Below are positions 51,512 through 59,817 of a stretch of DNA of 64,000 bases, one piece after another. How positions within the stretch are numbered: the first letter of the stretch is position 1; every line of letters starts with the position of its first letter. Source of the stretch: Paraburkholderia sediminicola (GTDB taxonomy: Bacteria; Pseudomonadota; Gammaproteobacteria; Burkholderiales; Burkholderiaceae); assembly GCF_902859805.1 (NCBI RefSeq), contig NZ_CADIKC010000006.1:124001-188000 (forward strand). The letters are read 5' to 3'. The translations under genes were made by a program, and so were the position numbers. Under the pieces are notes generated by a model. The model was not told the origin of the DNA, made no database searches, and saw nothing but the letters and a program-made list of their open reading frames with translations.

Positions 51512-51895
51512 TCAGGTGGCGCGCTGCAGCCGCGTTTTCACGAGGCTCGTCAGCTTGCGCACGGCTTGACTGATGAAAATGAAGCGGTGCCATTCGTGTT
51601 CAGCGTGCCATGGCTCGACGACGAACGCCGCGGATTGCGCTTGCACTGTGCTGATCGACACGATGCCGCGCTGTGGCGTGACATAGCGTTCGCCTTCATG
51701 CAGCGTGACCGACGTGACCGGCACGGCGTCTCCGAGCCACGCGAGAGAATGATCGCGGAAGGCGAGCTGCAGATTGCCTTCGACGGCCACGATCGAGGTC
51801 CGCGCGCGCAGATCGTGCACGGCCATCTGACCGGTGGCAACGCGCGAAGTGGTCGCATCGTGAGGTAAACCGGTGCGAGGTTGGGTGATGGGCAT
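51512..51895 (-). CDS. DUF2917 domain protein
   Basis: A 127-residue cytosolic protein of the DUF2917 family, unknown function. Its pattern is a small beta-barrel: VATGQMAVHDLRARTSIVAVEGNLQLAFRDHSLAWLGD, then VTLHEGERYVTPQRGIVSIS. The C-terminus is helical and basic. The ATG at 51895 has AGGA upstream; the frame is open back to 51928. It is divergent from the MocR-type regulator by about 178 bases, a neighbourhood that suggests regulation by that protein. Confidence 0.8.
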   Translation of the reverse strand: MPITQPRTGLPHDATTSRVATGQMAVHDLRARTSIVAVEGNLQLAFRDHSLAWLGDAVPVTSVTLHEGERYVTPQRGIVSISTVQAQSAAFVVEPWHAEHEWHRFIFISQAVRKLTSLVKTRLQRAT

Positions 51896-52073
51896 GACCG
51901 ATTCCTTTAAACCGTTTTCATGCCACACAGCTTATTGAGTCCGTCCAGGTGAAAACAGGCGCAATAATGGACAATGTGAACCGGTACAAGGCGGGGTTTG
52001 AACATGCTGTATCGGTTGGAATCTCGCCGATGTGTATCTGTCGTCACGCCCTAACTATCCGCACCATCGGCTC

Positions 52074-53633
52074 ATGAGCACTTTTACCTCGATACCCGAC
52101 GCACAAGCCGCAACGTGCACGGAGGCGCTGCCCGCCGACAGCCGCCCCGCGGACGGCCGCCCCGCGGATGGCCGGCCCGCGGATGGCCGCCCCCTCTATC
52201 GCCAACTGGCCGACCAATATCGTCGCGCGATCGATAACGGCGTGCTGCGTCCCGGCGACCGCATGCCGTCGATGCGCGCCTTCATGCAGCGGCACGGCGT
52301 GAGCCTCGCAACCGCGACCGAGAGCTACCGAACCCTGGAACGCGCCGCGCTGATCGACGCCCGGCCGCGCGCCGGTTATTTCGTGCGCGCCCGTCAAGCG
52401 GCGGCGCTGCCCGCGGCAACCGAGCCCGACCTTGCGGTCGTGCCCGGCGCGGCGCAGTTCGTCGGCATCCACTCGGCGATTTCGGCGATCGTGTCGAAAT
52501 TCCAGCGCTATCCCGACGCGCTGAACCTCGGCGGCGCCACCGCATCTCCCGATCTTTACCCCACCGACGCCCTGCAGAAAGCCGCGCTGCGCGCCTTGCG
52601 CCGACGGCCGACCTTGCTGACCGCGGCCGGACCCGATCAGGGCGATCCCGAGCTGCGCGCCATCATCGCGCGCCGTGCGCTCGACGCCGGCATCCAGATC
52701 GGCATGGACGACGTGATCATGACCCACGGCGGCATCGAGGCAGTGAACCTGGCCTTGCGCGCGGTGACGCAGCCGGGCGACACGGTCGCGGTGGAATCGC
52801 CGTGCTTCTTCGGCTTGCTGCAAGTGCTCGAAAGCCTCGGCCTGCGCGCGCTCGAAATTCCGGCCAGTCCGACCACCGGCATTGCCATCGAAGCATTGGC
52901 GTTCGCGCTGCAAACGCATCCCGACGTCAAGGCTGTCGTGGTCGTGCCGAATCTGCAGAATCCGCTCGGCAGCGTGATGCCCGACACGCACAAGGCACAG
53001 CTCGTCGAACTCTGCGCGCGAGCGGGCATTCCGCTGATCGAAGACGATCCCTACCGCGAACTCTCCGACGCCGCACAGTCACCCCGATCGTTGAAGGCCT
53101 GGGACACCGACGGCACGGTGATCCATTGCACGTCGTTCAACAAGACCCTCGCACCCGGCATGCGGGTCGGCTGGATCAACGGCGGACGCTGGCATCCGCG
53201 CATCGGCATGCTGAAGTTCGCGCAGTCGCGGCATAACGAGCAGTTGTCGCAAGTCGTGCTCGCCGAATTTCTGGAAACGAATGCGTATGAACGGCATCTG
53301 CGGCGTTTGCGCGATCGTCTGCGGATTCAACGCGAACGGATGGCCGCAGCGATCGCGGCATCGTTTCCCGAGGGCACGCGCTTTACGCCGCCGGGCGGAG
53401 GCATGTTTTTCTGGATCGAGCTGCCGCGTGACGTGTCATCGGCTGCATTTTTCGATGCGGCTTTGGATGAAGGCATTCGCTTGATGCCGGGCACGGTGTT
53501 TTCGAACGCAGGGCGTTTCGATCATTTCATTCGTCTGAGTTGCCCGAGTACGGATCTCGATCAGGCCGATGACGCGGTGCGCAGGTTAGGGCGTCTGGCG
53601 GCACAGAGGCTGGCGCATGCGCGAACGCCGTAA
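52074..53633 (+). CDS. MocR-type regulator (GntR HTH fused to aminotransferase-like domain)
   Basis: A PLP-dependent transcription regulator of 519 residues. A GntR winged helix lies at about 38-108 (PLYRQLADQYRRAIDNGVLRPGDRMPSMRAFMQRHGVSLATATESYRTLERAALI). A linker leads to an aspartate-aminotransferase fold with DVIMTHGGIEAVNLALRAVTQPGDTVAVESPCFFG, the VVVVPNLQNPLG cofactor loop, EDDPYREL, and the PLP Lys in TSFNKTLAPGMRVGW. The N-terminus holds a short repeat of RPADG. The ATG at 52074 is chosen; a GTG at 52032 is also in frame. The divergent DUF2917 gene is the obvious target candidate. Confidence 0.92.
   Translation: MSTFTSIPDAQAATCTEALPADSRPADGRPADGRPADGRPLYRQLADQYRRAIDNGVLRPGDRMPSMRAFMQRHGVSLATATESYRTLERAALIDARPRAGYFVRARQAAALPAATEPDLAVVPGAAQFVGIHSAISAIVSKFQRYPDALNLGGATASPDLYPTDALQKAALRALRRRPTLLTAAGPDQGDPELRAIIARRALDAGIQIGMDDVIMTHGGIEAVNLALRAVTQPGDTVAVESPCFFGLLQVLESLGLRALEIPASPTTGIAIEALAFALQTHPDVKAVVVVPNLQNPLGSVMPDTHKAQLVELCARAGIPLIEDDPYRELSDAAQSPRSLKAWDTDGTVIHCTSFNKTLAPGMRVGWINGGRWHPRIGMLKFAQSRHNEQLSQVVLAEFLETNAYERHLRRLRDRLRIQRERMAAAIAASFPEGTRFTPPGGGMFFWIELPRDVSSAAFFDAALDEGIRLMPGTVFSNAGRFDHFIRLSCPSTDLDQADDAVRRLGRLAAQRLAHARTP
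52142..52193 (+). repeat. 15-bp tandem repeat coding for RPADG
   Basis: Three 15-base units (52142-52156, 52157-52171, 52172-52186) plus a partial fourth, differing by one or two bases. It adds RPADG units to the disordered N-terminal arm of the MocR-type protein and keeps the frame, since 15 is divisible by three. Confidence 0.85.
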
Positions 53634-53696
53634 CGGTTATGATTTCCTGCTGTGCCAAGTCCCGGCACAACGAATTGAATCGAAGAAGGTGATCCC

Positions 53697-53999
53697 GTGA
53701 TCCGTCATATTGTGATGTGGAAACTCAAAGAACACGCCGAAGGTGCCTCGCGTGCCGAAAACGTCCTGAAGCTGAAGGAAAAACTCGAAGGCTGCCGCGG
53801 CATTGTTCCGGGCATCCTCAAGCTCGAAGTGGGCATCGCGGCACCGGGCCTCGAATCGACCTACGACATCGTGCTCGTCTCGGACTTCACCGACAAGGCC
53901 GCGCTCGACGCCTACCAGGTCCATCCGACGCACACGGCGCTGAAGGGTTTCACAGGTGCGGTGCGCGAATCGCGTGAATGTGTCGACTACGAAATCTGA
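53697..53999 (+). CDS. Dabb (stress-responsive A/B barrel) family protein
   Basis: A 100-residue dimeric alpha+beta barrel protein. The family core is visible: IRHIVMWKLK at the start, EKLEGCRGIVPGILKLEVGIAAPG, then YDIVLVSDFTDKAALDAYQVHPTHTALKGF. The start is a GTG. Members range from stress proteins to cyclases or dehalogenase-like enzymes, so no reaction can be assigned. It lies eight bases before the thioesterase gene and is probably co-transcribed with it. Confidence 0.9.
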   Translation: MIRHIVMWKLKEHAEGASRAENVLKLKEKLEGCRGIVPGILKLEVGIAAPGLESTYDIVLVSDFTDKAALDAYQVHPTHTALKGFTGAVRESRECVDYEI

Positions 54000-54007
54000 A
54001 ATCCGCA

Positions 54008-54499
54008 ATGACCGACTCATCCTCATCTTCATCTAAAGCGAGCAGCGCGACGCTGCCCGAAAGCCCGTTCGTCGACCGGCTCGGAGCGCAGTTGTTGTCG
54101 GCGGCCGACGGCGCCAGCGAAGTCATATTGCCGCTGCAACCCGATCACATGAACACGTGGGACGTCGCGCATGGCGGCGTGACCATGACGCTCGCCGACG
54201 TCGCGCTCGCGATGGCCGCGCGCAGTCTGGCCGGTGACGGCGTCGGCGTGGTCACCGTCGAGATGAAGGTCAACTTCATGCAGCCAGGACGCGGCGAATT
54301 GCGCGCTACCGGCCGCGTGCTGCACCGCTCGACCACCATGGCCTATTGCGAAGGCGAGATTCGCGACAGCGAAGGCCACTTCGTCGCCAAGGCACTCGGC
54401 ACGTTCAAATATATGCGGCGCCTCGCCGTGGGCCGCGACGTGACGCGACAGCGTCTGCGCAGCGATCCTTCGGCGAAACCGGGTCCAAGCGACGGTTAA
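54008..54499 (+). CDS. PaaI-type hotdog-fold thioesterase
   Basis: A 163-residue acyl-CoA thioesterase-like protein. A Ser-rich disordered start (TDSSSSSSKASS) leads into the hotdog domain: NTWDVAHGGVTMTLADVALAMAARSL, with the helix and His-Gly-Gly of the PaaI/4HBT group, then VTVEMKVNFMQPGRGELRATGRVLHRSTTMAYCEGEI. The last 25 residues are basic and variable. The ATG at 54008 follows the Dabb stop closely. The substrate is unknown, but the neighbouring fatty-acid genes make an acyl-CoA plausible. Confidence 0.9.
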   Translation: MTDSSSSSSKASSATLPESPFVDRLGAQLLSAADGASEVILPLQPDHMNTWDVAHGGVTMTLADVALAMAARSLAGDGVGVVTVEMKVNFMQPGRGELRATGRVLHRSTTMAYCEGEIRDSEGHFVAKALGTFKYMRRLAVGRDVTRQRLRSDPSAKPGPSDG

Positions 54500-54613
54500 T
54501 CACCGGACGAATAGCGCGCGTGTCGAGTGCCGCGCGCGCTGACTCCTCTTTTGCAGACGCTGTTGCTTCGAACTATTCGCCGATCACATCGGTAACTCAT
54601 GGAGACGATCGTC

Positions 54614-55612
54614 ATGCCTCAGATCAACCGTCAACTCGTGCTGGCTTCGCGTCCGCAAGGCGCTGTTACGCCCGATAACTTCAAGCTCGTTGAAACGCCG
54701 CTGGCGCCGCTTGCCGATGGCGAATTCCGCGTGCGCAATCACTTCCTGTCGCTCGATCCGTACATGCGCGGCCGGATGAACGACAGCAAGTCGTACGCAG
54801 CGCCGCAGCCGCTGAACGAAGTGATGATCGGCGGCACGGTGGGCGAAGTGGTGGAGTCGAAGAATCCGAAGTTTGCGGTCGGCGATAAGGTTGTCGCAAT
54901 GTTCGGCTGGCAGGAGTACGGCACCTCGAACGGTGCGGGCGTGCAGAAAGTCGACGATACGCATGTGCCGTTGTCGGCGTATCTCGGCCCGGTTGGCATG
55001 CCGGGCGTGACGGCCTGGTACGGTCTGAACAAAATTATTGCGCCGAAGGCGGGTGACACGGTGGTGGTCAGCGCGGCGAGCGGGGCGGTGGGCAGCGTGG
55101 TCGGGCAACTGGCGAAGCTGGCCGGCGCGCGAGCGGTCGGGATCGCGGGCGGCGCGGACAAGTGCCGCTATGTGGTCGAGACGCTCGGCTTCGATGCCTG
55201 CGTCGACTACAAGGCCGGCAATCTGTATCAGGAGCTCAAGGCCGTGACGCCGGACGGCGTCGACGGTTACTTCGAGAATGTCGGCGGCGAAGTGCTCGAC
55301 GTGACGCTTGCGCGCATGAATGCGTTCGGCCGTATCGCGTTGTGCGGGTTTATCGCGGGCTACGACGGCCAGCCGATGCCGCTCAAGCATCCGTCGCTGA
55401 TGCTCACGCAGCGGCTGCTGGTGCAGGGCTTCATCGTCAGCGAGCATATGGACGTTTGGCCGGAAGCGCTCAAGCAACTCGGCACGCTGGTCGCGCAGAA
55501 GAAGCTGCAATATCGCGAGACCATCGCACAAGGGCTCGAAGCGGCGCCCGAGGCGTTCATCGGTCTGCTGAAGGGCAAGAACTTCGGCAAGCAGCTCGTC
55601 AAGCTGATCTGA
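54614..55612 (+). CDS. NADP-dependent MDR oxidoreductase (CurA/leukotriene B4 dehydrogenase type)
   Basis: A medium-chain reductase without zinc ligands, 332 residues, of the group that reduces double bonds of enones. Signatures: FLSLDPYMRGRM, the GGTVGEVVES region, the cofactor fold VVVSAASGAVGSVVGQLAKLAGARAVGIAGG, and GYFENVGGEVLDVTLARMNAFGRIALCGFIAGYD. GGAGA at 54601-54605 sits eight bases before the ATG at 54614, so that start is preferred to the ATG at 54599. It is followed by an SDR gene on the same strand, 63 bases later. Confidence 0.92.
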   Translation: MPQINRQLVLASRPQGAVTPDNFKLVETPLAPLADGEFRVRNHFLSLDPYMRGRMNDSKSYAAPQPLNEVMIGGTVGEVVESKNPKFAVGDKVVAMFGWQEYGTSNGAGVQKVDDTHVPLSAYLGPVGMPGVTAWYGLNKIIAPKAGDTVVVSAASGAVGSVVGQLAKLAGARAVGIAGGADKCRYVVETLGFDACVDYKAGNLYQELKAVTPDGVDGYFENVGGEVLDVTLARMNAFGRIALCGFIAGYDGQPMPLKHPSLMLTQRLLVQGFIVSEHMDVWPEALKQLGTLVAQKKLQYRETIAQGLEAAPEAFIGLLKGKNFGKQLVKLI

Positions 55613-55675
55613 ACGCGGGGGCTGTCGATGAGACTCAACCGATAATCCCCGACCGCTAAATCCAGGAGAGGAAGG

Positions 55676-56563
55676 ATGTTCGAATTTGAAGGCAAGGTGG
55701 CGGTGATCACCGGTGCGGCAAGCGGCTTCGGCCGGGCGTTCGCGGAGAAGGGCGCGTCGCTCGGCATGAAGCTCGTGCTGGCCGATGTGAATCCCGAGGC
55801 GCTCGCGCAAACCGTCGACGCATTGCGCGCCGGCGGCGCCGAGACAATTGGCGTGCCGACCGACGTGTCTGACGCCGCCCAGGTCGAAGCGCTCGCGCAA
55901 GCGGCGCTCGACGCCTTCGGTAAAGTCCATCTGCTCTTTAACAACGCGGGCGTGGGCTCGGGCGGCTTCCTCTGGGAAAGCACGGCGAACGACTGGGCGT
56001 GGGTGTTCAACGTCAACGTGATGGGCGTCGCGCACGGTGTGCGCGCCTTCACGCCGATCATGCTGCGGCAGAACGAACCCGCGCATATCGTCAACACGGC
56101 ATCGGTGGCGGGCTTGCTGTCGCCGCCCGCGATGGGCATTTACAACGCCTCGAAGCACGCCGTCGTGTCGTTGACGGAGACGCTTTATCACGACCTGCAG
56201 TTGGCCCAAGCCGGGAATGCGGAGGGCGGCGCAGTCGGCTGTTCATTGTTGTGCCCGGCCTTCGTGCCGACCGGCATCGCCGACGCGGAACGCGCGCGGC
56301 CTGCGGATTTGCGCAACGATAGCAGGCCGACCCGCTCGCAGATCGCCGCCGGCAAGCAACTGCAGCGCGCGGTGCAATCGGGCAAGCTGAGCGCGGCCGA
56401 CGTCGCCGAGATCACGTTCGAAGCGATTGCGGCGCGGCGTTTTTACATCGTCACGCATCCGGGCATCATGGCGACGGTGAAGCTGCGTCATGAGGACATC
56501 GAGGCGTTGCGTAACCCGACCGATCCGATGTCGCTGAAGCCCGAAGTGAAGAACGCGAGCTAG
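55676..56563 (+). CDS. Short-chain dehydrogenase/reductase
   Basis: A classical SDR of 295 residues. The cofactor motif is TGAASGFG at 12-19, Asp37 suggests NAD preference (VLADVNPE), and NNAG is at 89-92. The catalytic set is Ser143, Tyr156 and Lys160 (NTASVAGLLSPPAMGIYNASK). A C-terminal extension includes FYIVTHPGIMATVKLRHEDIEALRNP. A strong GGAGAGGAAGG lies before the ATG. The substrate is unknown; the neighbours (MDR reductase, esterase, thioesterase) suggest a lipid or ketone route. Confidence 0.92.
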   Translation: MFEFEGKVAVITGAASGFGRAFAEKGASLGMKLVLADVNPEALAQTVDALRAGGAETIGVPTDVSDAAQVEALAQAALDAFGKVHLLFNNAGVGSGGFLWESTANDWAWVFNVNVMGVAHGVRAFTPIMLRQNEPAHIVNTASVAGLLSPPAMGIYNASKHAVVSLTETLYHDLQLAQAGNAEGGAVGCSLLCPAFVPTGIADAERARPADLRNDSRPTRSQIAAGKQLQRAVQSGKLSAADVAEITFEAIAARRFYIVTHPGIMATVKLRHEDIEALRNPTDPMSLKPEVKNAS

Positions 56564-56622
56564 GCGCTGTTTCCCACTTTTGATCCACTAACCTTCGCCG
56601 CCCACGCGCCACTCGACGTCCA

Positions 56623-57582
56623 ATGCCGCTGAACCCGAAAATCGAGCAGGTGCTCGACATGATCGCGCGCGCGAAACGCCCGCAGCTTCACGAGTTGACT
56701 CCGCAACAGGCGCGCGCGTCCTACGAAAAAAGCGCGCCGATTCTGGAGATCGCGAGCGCGCCGATGTTCTCGGTCGAAGCCCTGCACGTGCCGACACGTG
56801 ACGGCGCGACGGTTCGCGCGCGGCTTTATCAGCCGGTCGAGCCGAGTTGGGCCGAGCCTGCGCCGGCGCTGGTGTATTACCACGGCGGCGGCTTCACGGT
56901 AGGTAGTGTCGATACGCACGATGCGCTGTGCCGGATGCTCGCGCGCGACGGACATTGCACGGTGCTGTCGGTCGATTACAGGCTTGCGCCCGAGTACAAA
57001 TTTCCCACCGCCGTTGAAGACGCATTCGACGCGTTGACCTGGCTGCACGCGCACGCAGCGGAGTACGGCGTCGATGCGGAGCGGCTAGCCGTGGGTGGCG
57101 ATAGCGCGGGCGGCACGCTGGCAACGGTGTGCGCGGTGCTGGCACGCGACGCGGGCATCAAGCTCGCGCTGCAACTATTGATCTATCCGGGTACCACGGG
57201 CTATCAGCAAACCGATTCGCACGCGCGCCTCGCCAACGGCTTCCTGCTTTCGGGTGACACAATTCAATGGTTCTTCGACCAATACGTGCGAGATAAAAGC
57301 GACCGCGACGACTGGCGTTTCGCGCCGCTCGACGGCACGCGCGGCGCGCCGGATTTCAGCGGCATTGCACCGGCATGGATCGCGACCGCCGAATACGATC
57401 CTTTAAGCGACGAAGGCGATGCGTATGCGGAGAAACTGCGCGCAGCGGGTAACCGGGTCACGCTGAAACGCTACCCGGGCATGATTCACGAGTTCTTCAA
57501 GATGGGTGGCTACGTGCCTGACGTTGCAGAGGCACATGCGGATGCCGCCGCGGCGTTGCGGGCGGCGTTCGGCGTGGAGTAG
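56623..57582 (+). CDS. HSL-type alpha/beta-hydrolase (carboxylesterase)
   Basis: Esterase of the hormone-sensitive lipase family, 319 residues. The oxyanion motif HGGG is at 87-90, the nucleophile Ser161 is in GGDSAGG, Asp259 is in AEYDPLSDEG, and His289 is in MIHEFF. The N-terminal cap is helical. There is no signal peptide, so it is cytosolic. It is the last gene of the 53.7-57.6 kb plus-strand group, 59 bases after the SDR. Confidence 0.94.
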   Translation: MPLNPKIEQVLDMIARAKRPQLHELTPQQARASYEKSAPILEIASAPMFSVEALHVPTRDGATVRARLYQPVEPSWAEPAPALVYYHGGGFTVGSVDTHDALCRMLARDGHCTVLSVDYRLAPEYKFPTAVEDAFDALTWLHAHAAEYGVDAERLAVGGDSAGGTLATVCAVLARDAGIKLALQLLIYPGTTGYQQTDSHARLANGFLLSGDTIQWFFDQYVRDKSDRDDWRFAPLDGTRGAPDFSGIAPAWIATAEYDPLSDEGDAYAEKLRAAGNRVTLKRYPGMIHEFFKMGGYVPDVAEAHADAAAALRAAFGVE

Positions 57583-57702
57583 TTTGCGCTCTGTATAGGC
57601 AGGCTGGGAGATCGTGCGATTGATCACCCGACTGCACCACGGTGAGGCGGTCATTCAGTGATCGTCAGGCAGTGAATAGCCGAGCTAGTCGCTAAACGTT
57701 CG

Positions 57703-58557
57703 TCAGGCGATCTCGCGTTCAACATTGAACGCGAAGCTGCGCTCGAAATCGCCGGGCCGTACGATCCGATGCGAGCCGTTATCGTCGCTACGCTCGGCGG
57801 CCGCTACGCTGATCACGTCGCCATGCGCCACCACGCGCACCGCGGTCGTACCGCGCGTGCCGTACTCCGGCGTTTCAATAAAAGCAGCCGACAACGCCCG
57901 CTCCCGTTCGAGCGGAATACCGGTGGACGGCAATTCGTCATCGCGCGCGAGCTGCGGATCGCGCATCAGATCGATCAGGCGTTCAAGCGGCGGCATCGCA
58001 TCGCGGGCAAGCATGGCGCCCAGTTCCGCGCGCTTTTTGACCAGCTTCGGCCAGGCGGTATCGAGCACCGCGTTCGAGATGCCGTGCGTGCCGGACTCGA
58101 GCAGGGTGGGCGCGGTGTTCGACCTGTTGCAGTACCAGCCGAGTTCGCGGCGCGTCCAGTCACCGACGAGCAGATTGAATCCGTTGTAGATATCGCCGGT
58201 TTGCGCGACGCGTCGCAGATAGTCGAGCGGCGTTTCGTGCGTCCCGTCCGTCTCGTTGTGCGAGCCGTTTGCGGAGCCACTGAGCCAGTCGCTGACAAGC
58301 GTGCCGCGGGTCGGCGCATCGGCGCGCATTTCGTGCGGCGCGCGGTAATTGGTCAGCGCGGCAAAGCGGCCATCGCGCGACATACCGAGCCACGTGCCGC
58401 CGCCCACCAGATCCCGTCCGGCCAGCACGGTCGGCGCATCATGCCACCAGCTGATCGGTTCGGCGGTGCGGCGGAAGAATTCGTCGCGATTCGCGGCGAG
58501 CGTGAAGAGCGGTCCGTCGACCGCATCGGGCCGCCAGTCGAAAACGATCAGGCACAT
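57703..58557 (-). CDS. NRDE/TANGO2-like protein
   Basis: A 284-residue protein of the NRDE family, which includes animal TANGO2. The start MCLIVFDWRP has Cys2, which could become an N-terminal nucleophile. It is followed by the family motif AANRDEFFRR and WLGMSRDGRFAALTNYR. The C-terminal half has STGIPLERERALSAAFIETPEYGTRGTTAVRVV. Suggested roles for relatives include haem or lipid handling, but none is established for bacteria to my knowledge. It is just downstream of ygfZ on the same strand, 84 bases apart. Confidence 0.9.
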   Translation of the reverse strand: MCLIVFDWRPDAVDGPLFTLAANRDEFFRRTAEPISWWHDAPTVLAGRDLVGGGTWLGMSRDGRFAALTNYRAPHEMRADAPTRGTLVSDWLSGSANGSHNETDGTHETPLDYLRRVAQTGDIYNGFNLLVGDWTRRELGWYCNRSNTAPTLLESGTHGISNAVLDTAWPKLVKKRAELGAMLARDAMPPLERLIDLMRDPQLARDDELPSTGIPLERERALSAAFIETPEYGTRGTTAVRVVAHGDVISVAAAERSDDNGSHRIVRPGDFERSFAFNVEREIA

Positions 58558-58641
58558 CGGGTGGAGTCTCCCGGTGGGGACGGTGGAGGAACAGATGCCA
58601 TGAAAAAGCGGCGCTCGATTGCGCCGCTCGGGTTCGGGCGT

Positions 58642-59739
58642 TTAGACCTCAGTCGGCAAACCATACGGCAACGCCAGGAACGTCAGCACCGGACCTTCCG
58701 CCGCGCCCAGATGCACCGTGCCGCCTTCGAGCGCCGCAAGCTTGATCTCCACCAGCACGTCGACGCCACCCTCCGGCGCCGACGCCGCATTCACCACCAT
58801 CCCGCACGGCTGGCCCGGATCGTTCGAATGGAAAAGTTCGGCGCCGGCTTTGACCGTCTCCAGTTCGCCCGTCACGTTCGCGAGCGAGGTGCGCCGCTTG
58901 ATCGTGCCGCGATACTGGCTGCGCGCCACGACTTCCTGACCCGGATAGCAGCCTTTACGGAAATTGACCGCGCCGAGCACGTCGAAGTTGACCATCTGCG
59001 GCACAAACTGCTCGACCACCGGTTGCGTGATGCGCGGTTCGCCCGCACGAATGTCGAGCCAATCCCATACCGCCGGCGACACGCGCTTGAGCTTTTCGTC
59101 GAGCACAGGCAGGCGCGCTTCGACCGCGGCCTTCGGGCCGACCCACAGATAGCGCAGGCGGCCTAGCGCGTCCGGAACGCGAATCAACGACCCCGCCGTG
59201 CCGTCCACCTGAACGTGCACGCCGTCGGGCAGCGCATCGAACACGCCGGAAAGCGCTTTGCGCACGTCGCCCGCCAGACCCACCACCGCCAGTTCACCGC
59301 TCGCATCAACCAGCTTGGCCTTGGCGCGCAGAACGAACATGGACAGCCGTTTCTGCACGGCGGCCTGCACGTCCTTCGACACCAGCAGACGGATCGTCTC
59401 GCCGGTGCGCCACGTCAGGAACGACGCCAGCAGCCGGCCCTTGGCCGAGCAATAGCCCGCGAGGCGCGCGTTGGCGGCGTCGAGGTGCTGGGTGTCGTTG
59501 GTCAACTGGCCGTGCAGGAAGCTCGCCGCGTCGTCACCGGTTACGTCGATCACGCCGAATTGCGTCAGCGGCATGTAGGCGCCTTGCCCGATGACAGCGG
59601 CGAATTCGTCAGCGGCGGGGCGCGGCAAGACAGGAAGTCCGGCGGACGCGGAAGCCTGTGCCGTGGCGGCGGTACCCGTGTGAGCAACTGCGGGCGCAAC
59701 TGAAGGCGTGCCTGAAGCGGTAGCGAGCGGTGTGTTCAT
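58642..59739 (-). CDS. ygfZ: Folate-binding Fe-S cluster repair protein YgfZ
   Basis: A GcvT-like, folate-dependent protein that supports some iron-sulfur enzymes (such as MiaB), 365 residues. The hallmark RKGCYPGQEVVARSQYRG carries Cys264 (KGCYPGQE at 262-269). FGVIDVTGDDAASFLHGQLTND marks the N-terminal folate fold. A 35-residue Ala/Thr/Pro-rich N-terminal arm makes it longer than the E. coli protein. It is divergent from mltG, a conserved Burkholderiales arrangement as far as I recall. Confidence 0.94.
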   Translation of the reverse strand: MNTPLATASGTPSVAPAVAHTGTAATAQASASAGLPVLPRPAADEFAAVIGQGAYMPLTQFGVIDVTGDDAASFLHGQLTNDTQHLDAANARLAGYCSAKGRLLASFLTWRTGETIRLLVSKDVQAAVQKRLSMFVLRAKAKLVDASGELAVVGLAGDVRKALSGVFDALPDGVHVQVDGTAGSLIRVPDALGRLRYLWVGPKAAVEARLPVLDEKLKRVSPAVWDWLDIRAGEPRITQPVVEQFVPQMVNFDVLGAVNFRKGCYPGQEVVARSQYRGTIKRRTSLANVTGELETVKAGAELFHSNDPGQPCGMVVNAASAPEGGVDVLVEIKLAALEGGTVHLGAAEGPVLTFLALPYGLPTEV

Positions 59740-59760
59740 GGATTCCGGGAACAGTCAATT

Positions 59761-59790
59761 CTGACTTTAGCTAAGGCAAACAAGTATTAT
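59761..59790 (+). promoter_or_regulatory. Likely promoter of mltG-tmk-holB
   Basis: CTGACT at 59761-59766 and TATTAT at 59785-59790 with 18 bases between them, in the short ygfZ/mltG divergent gap. The start of RNA would fall around 59797, downstream of the first ATG of mltG. Confidence 0.5.
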
Positions 59791-59817
59791 ATGAGGTCCA
59801 ACCCAGCCCCGTTACGC

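Noticed and set aside
57769..59166. Plus-strand frame of 465 codons across NRDE and ygfZ
   Set aside because: It runs across two real minus-strand genes and the gap; compositional shadow.
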